Shown one piece after another: positions 33,812-34,205 of a stretch of 34,205 nucleotides of DNA (positions are counted from its first letter, which is position 1; every line of letters starts with the position of its first letter). The DNA lies in the NCBI GenBank assembly GCA_013203185.1, contig JABMOS010000084.1:1-34205 (forward strand), written 5' to 3'. Made by a program: the position numbers and the translations under genes. The stretch is from Fidelibacterota bacterium. Its GTDB lineage: Bacteria > Fidelibacterota > UBA8477 > JABMPR01. The notes below the pieces were generated by a model. It saw nothing but the letters and a program-made list of their open reading frames with translations. It had not been told where the DNA came from and did no database searches.

Positions 33812-34159
33812 TCAACGTGGTTGGAAGGTCAGACCCCTTGATGTACCCAATTGCGTAACACCCATTGGCACCTCACCGATATGCTCAAATGTTAGTGAGT
33901 AGTCCACAAATTTAGAATCCTTTTCAGCACCTAGTTTTTGCAGTGCCGTTTGGGTAACGAGCAAATACGAATGAATCCCCGTTTTATCCTTAACATCATT
34001 TTTCATCATTCGATGAGCAGTAATCACATCTGAGCCAATAATCTCATTGGTATCACCCACTTGCTTCACCAGATATTCACCGTAATGCATAAACATTTTT
34101 AAATCAAGCATGGTAATGTTTGCACAAGCATTACAACCACAGGGCGGATCTGTAAGTCG
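33812..34159 (-). CDS. DUF2652-like protein, C-terminal part; frame interrupted near the window edge
   Basis: The 99 residues after the methionine at 34111 match the C-terminal half of DUF2652 proteins (LDLKMFMHYGEYLVKQ, EIIGSDVITAHRMMKNDV, LTFEHIGEVP), which I recall as distantly related to nucleotide-cyclase-type domains; function unknown. The frame continues upstream of that methionine through PCGCNACANIT, the conserved cysteine cluster that precedes the LDLK segment in this family, so 34111 is not the real start. A TGA at 34162-34160 then stops the frame 17 codons above the methionine. The N-terminal half therefore lies in another frame or beyond the window: a frameshift, a sequence error near a contig end, or a decaying gene. 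It converges with the YecH-like operon. Confidence 0.55.
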   Translation of the reverse strand, partial: RLTDPPCGCNACANITMLDLKMFMHYGEYLVKQVGDTNEIIGSDVITAHRMMKNDVKDKTGIHSYLLVTQTALQKLGAEKDSKFVDYSLTFEHIGEVPMGVTQLGTSRGLTFQPR

Positions 34160-34205
34160 TCAAAGTAATTCGGACAAGATCGCTTAAAAAATAAGAGACA
34201 CTTTC

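Noticed and set aside
1-34205. tRNA, rRNA, CRISPR arrays, insertion sequences, integrases
   Set aside because: No cloverleaf, spaced direct repeat, transposase motif or attachment-site duplication was found by reading both strands.

Overview
This window looks like chromosome from a Gram-negative bacterium of the Fibrobacteres-Chlorobi-Bacteroidetes (FCB) superphylum. My best guess is a Marinimicrobia (SAR406)-like or related candidate lineage rather than a true Bacteroidetes. The evidence is type IX secretion (T9SS) C-terminal sorting domains of the YPNPFNP type, a PorV-like outer-membrane protein, a large TonB-dependent receptor with a carboxypeptidase-regulatory N-terminal domain, and LPS-export genes. 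Shine-Dalgarno sites are strong at several genes, and six genes start with GTG or TTG. The lineage is inferred from protein character only; no marker search was possible.

Layout. (1) 107-10093, minus strand: a four-gene surface and secretion operon read as TonB-dependent receptor, 1131-aa cargo-like protein, PorV-like barrel, 748-aa T9SS cargo, closed by a UUCG-loop terminator. (2) 10470-13582, minus strand: the protein quality-control operon tig-clpP-clpX. The ClpP appears to carry Asn in place of the catalytic Asp. (3) 13790-15738: anmK and a LOG-family phosphoribohydrolase converge with overlapping stop codons. (4) 15739-16175: non-coding, with a diverged palindromic element of a dispersed-repeat type and the trpB2 terminator. 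(5) 16176-17930, minus strand: a TrpR-family repressor followed by a stand-alone TrpB2. (6) 18026-19734, plus strand: a two-gene ABC-2 exporter. (7) 19796-22435, minus strand: lptC-lptB-rpoN, with no lptA. (8) 22547-25960, plus strand: metH. (9) 26282-28465, plus strand: an SLC12-like transporter. (10) 28827-32636, plus strand: a large secreted metalloprotease with PKD and LamG modules and a T9SS signal. (11) 32747-33771, plus strand: a compact Rrf2-cupin-YecH operon with a palindromic operator candidate over its promoter. (12) 33812 to the window edge, minus strand: a DUF2652-like gene whose frame is interrupted near the edge.

How the genes work together. The T9SS cargo proteins, the PorV-like protein and the TonB receptor are a likely surface assembly or uptake module, and the metalloprotease is a further T9SS cargo. 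LptB and LptC supply LPS to the same outer membrane. Trigger factor, ClpP and ClpX are the usual folding and degradation set. The Rrf2 regulator has three cysteines spaced like Fe-S ligands, so the small operon it heads is probably redox- or nitric-oxide-responsive. No tRNA, rRNA, CRISPR array, insertion sequence or phage gene was seen.
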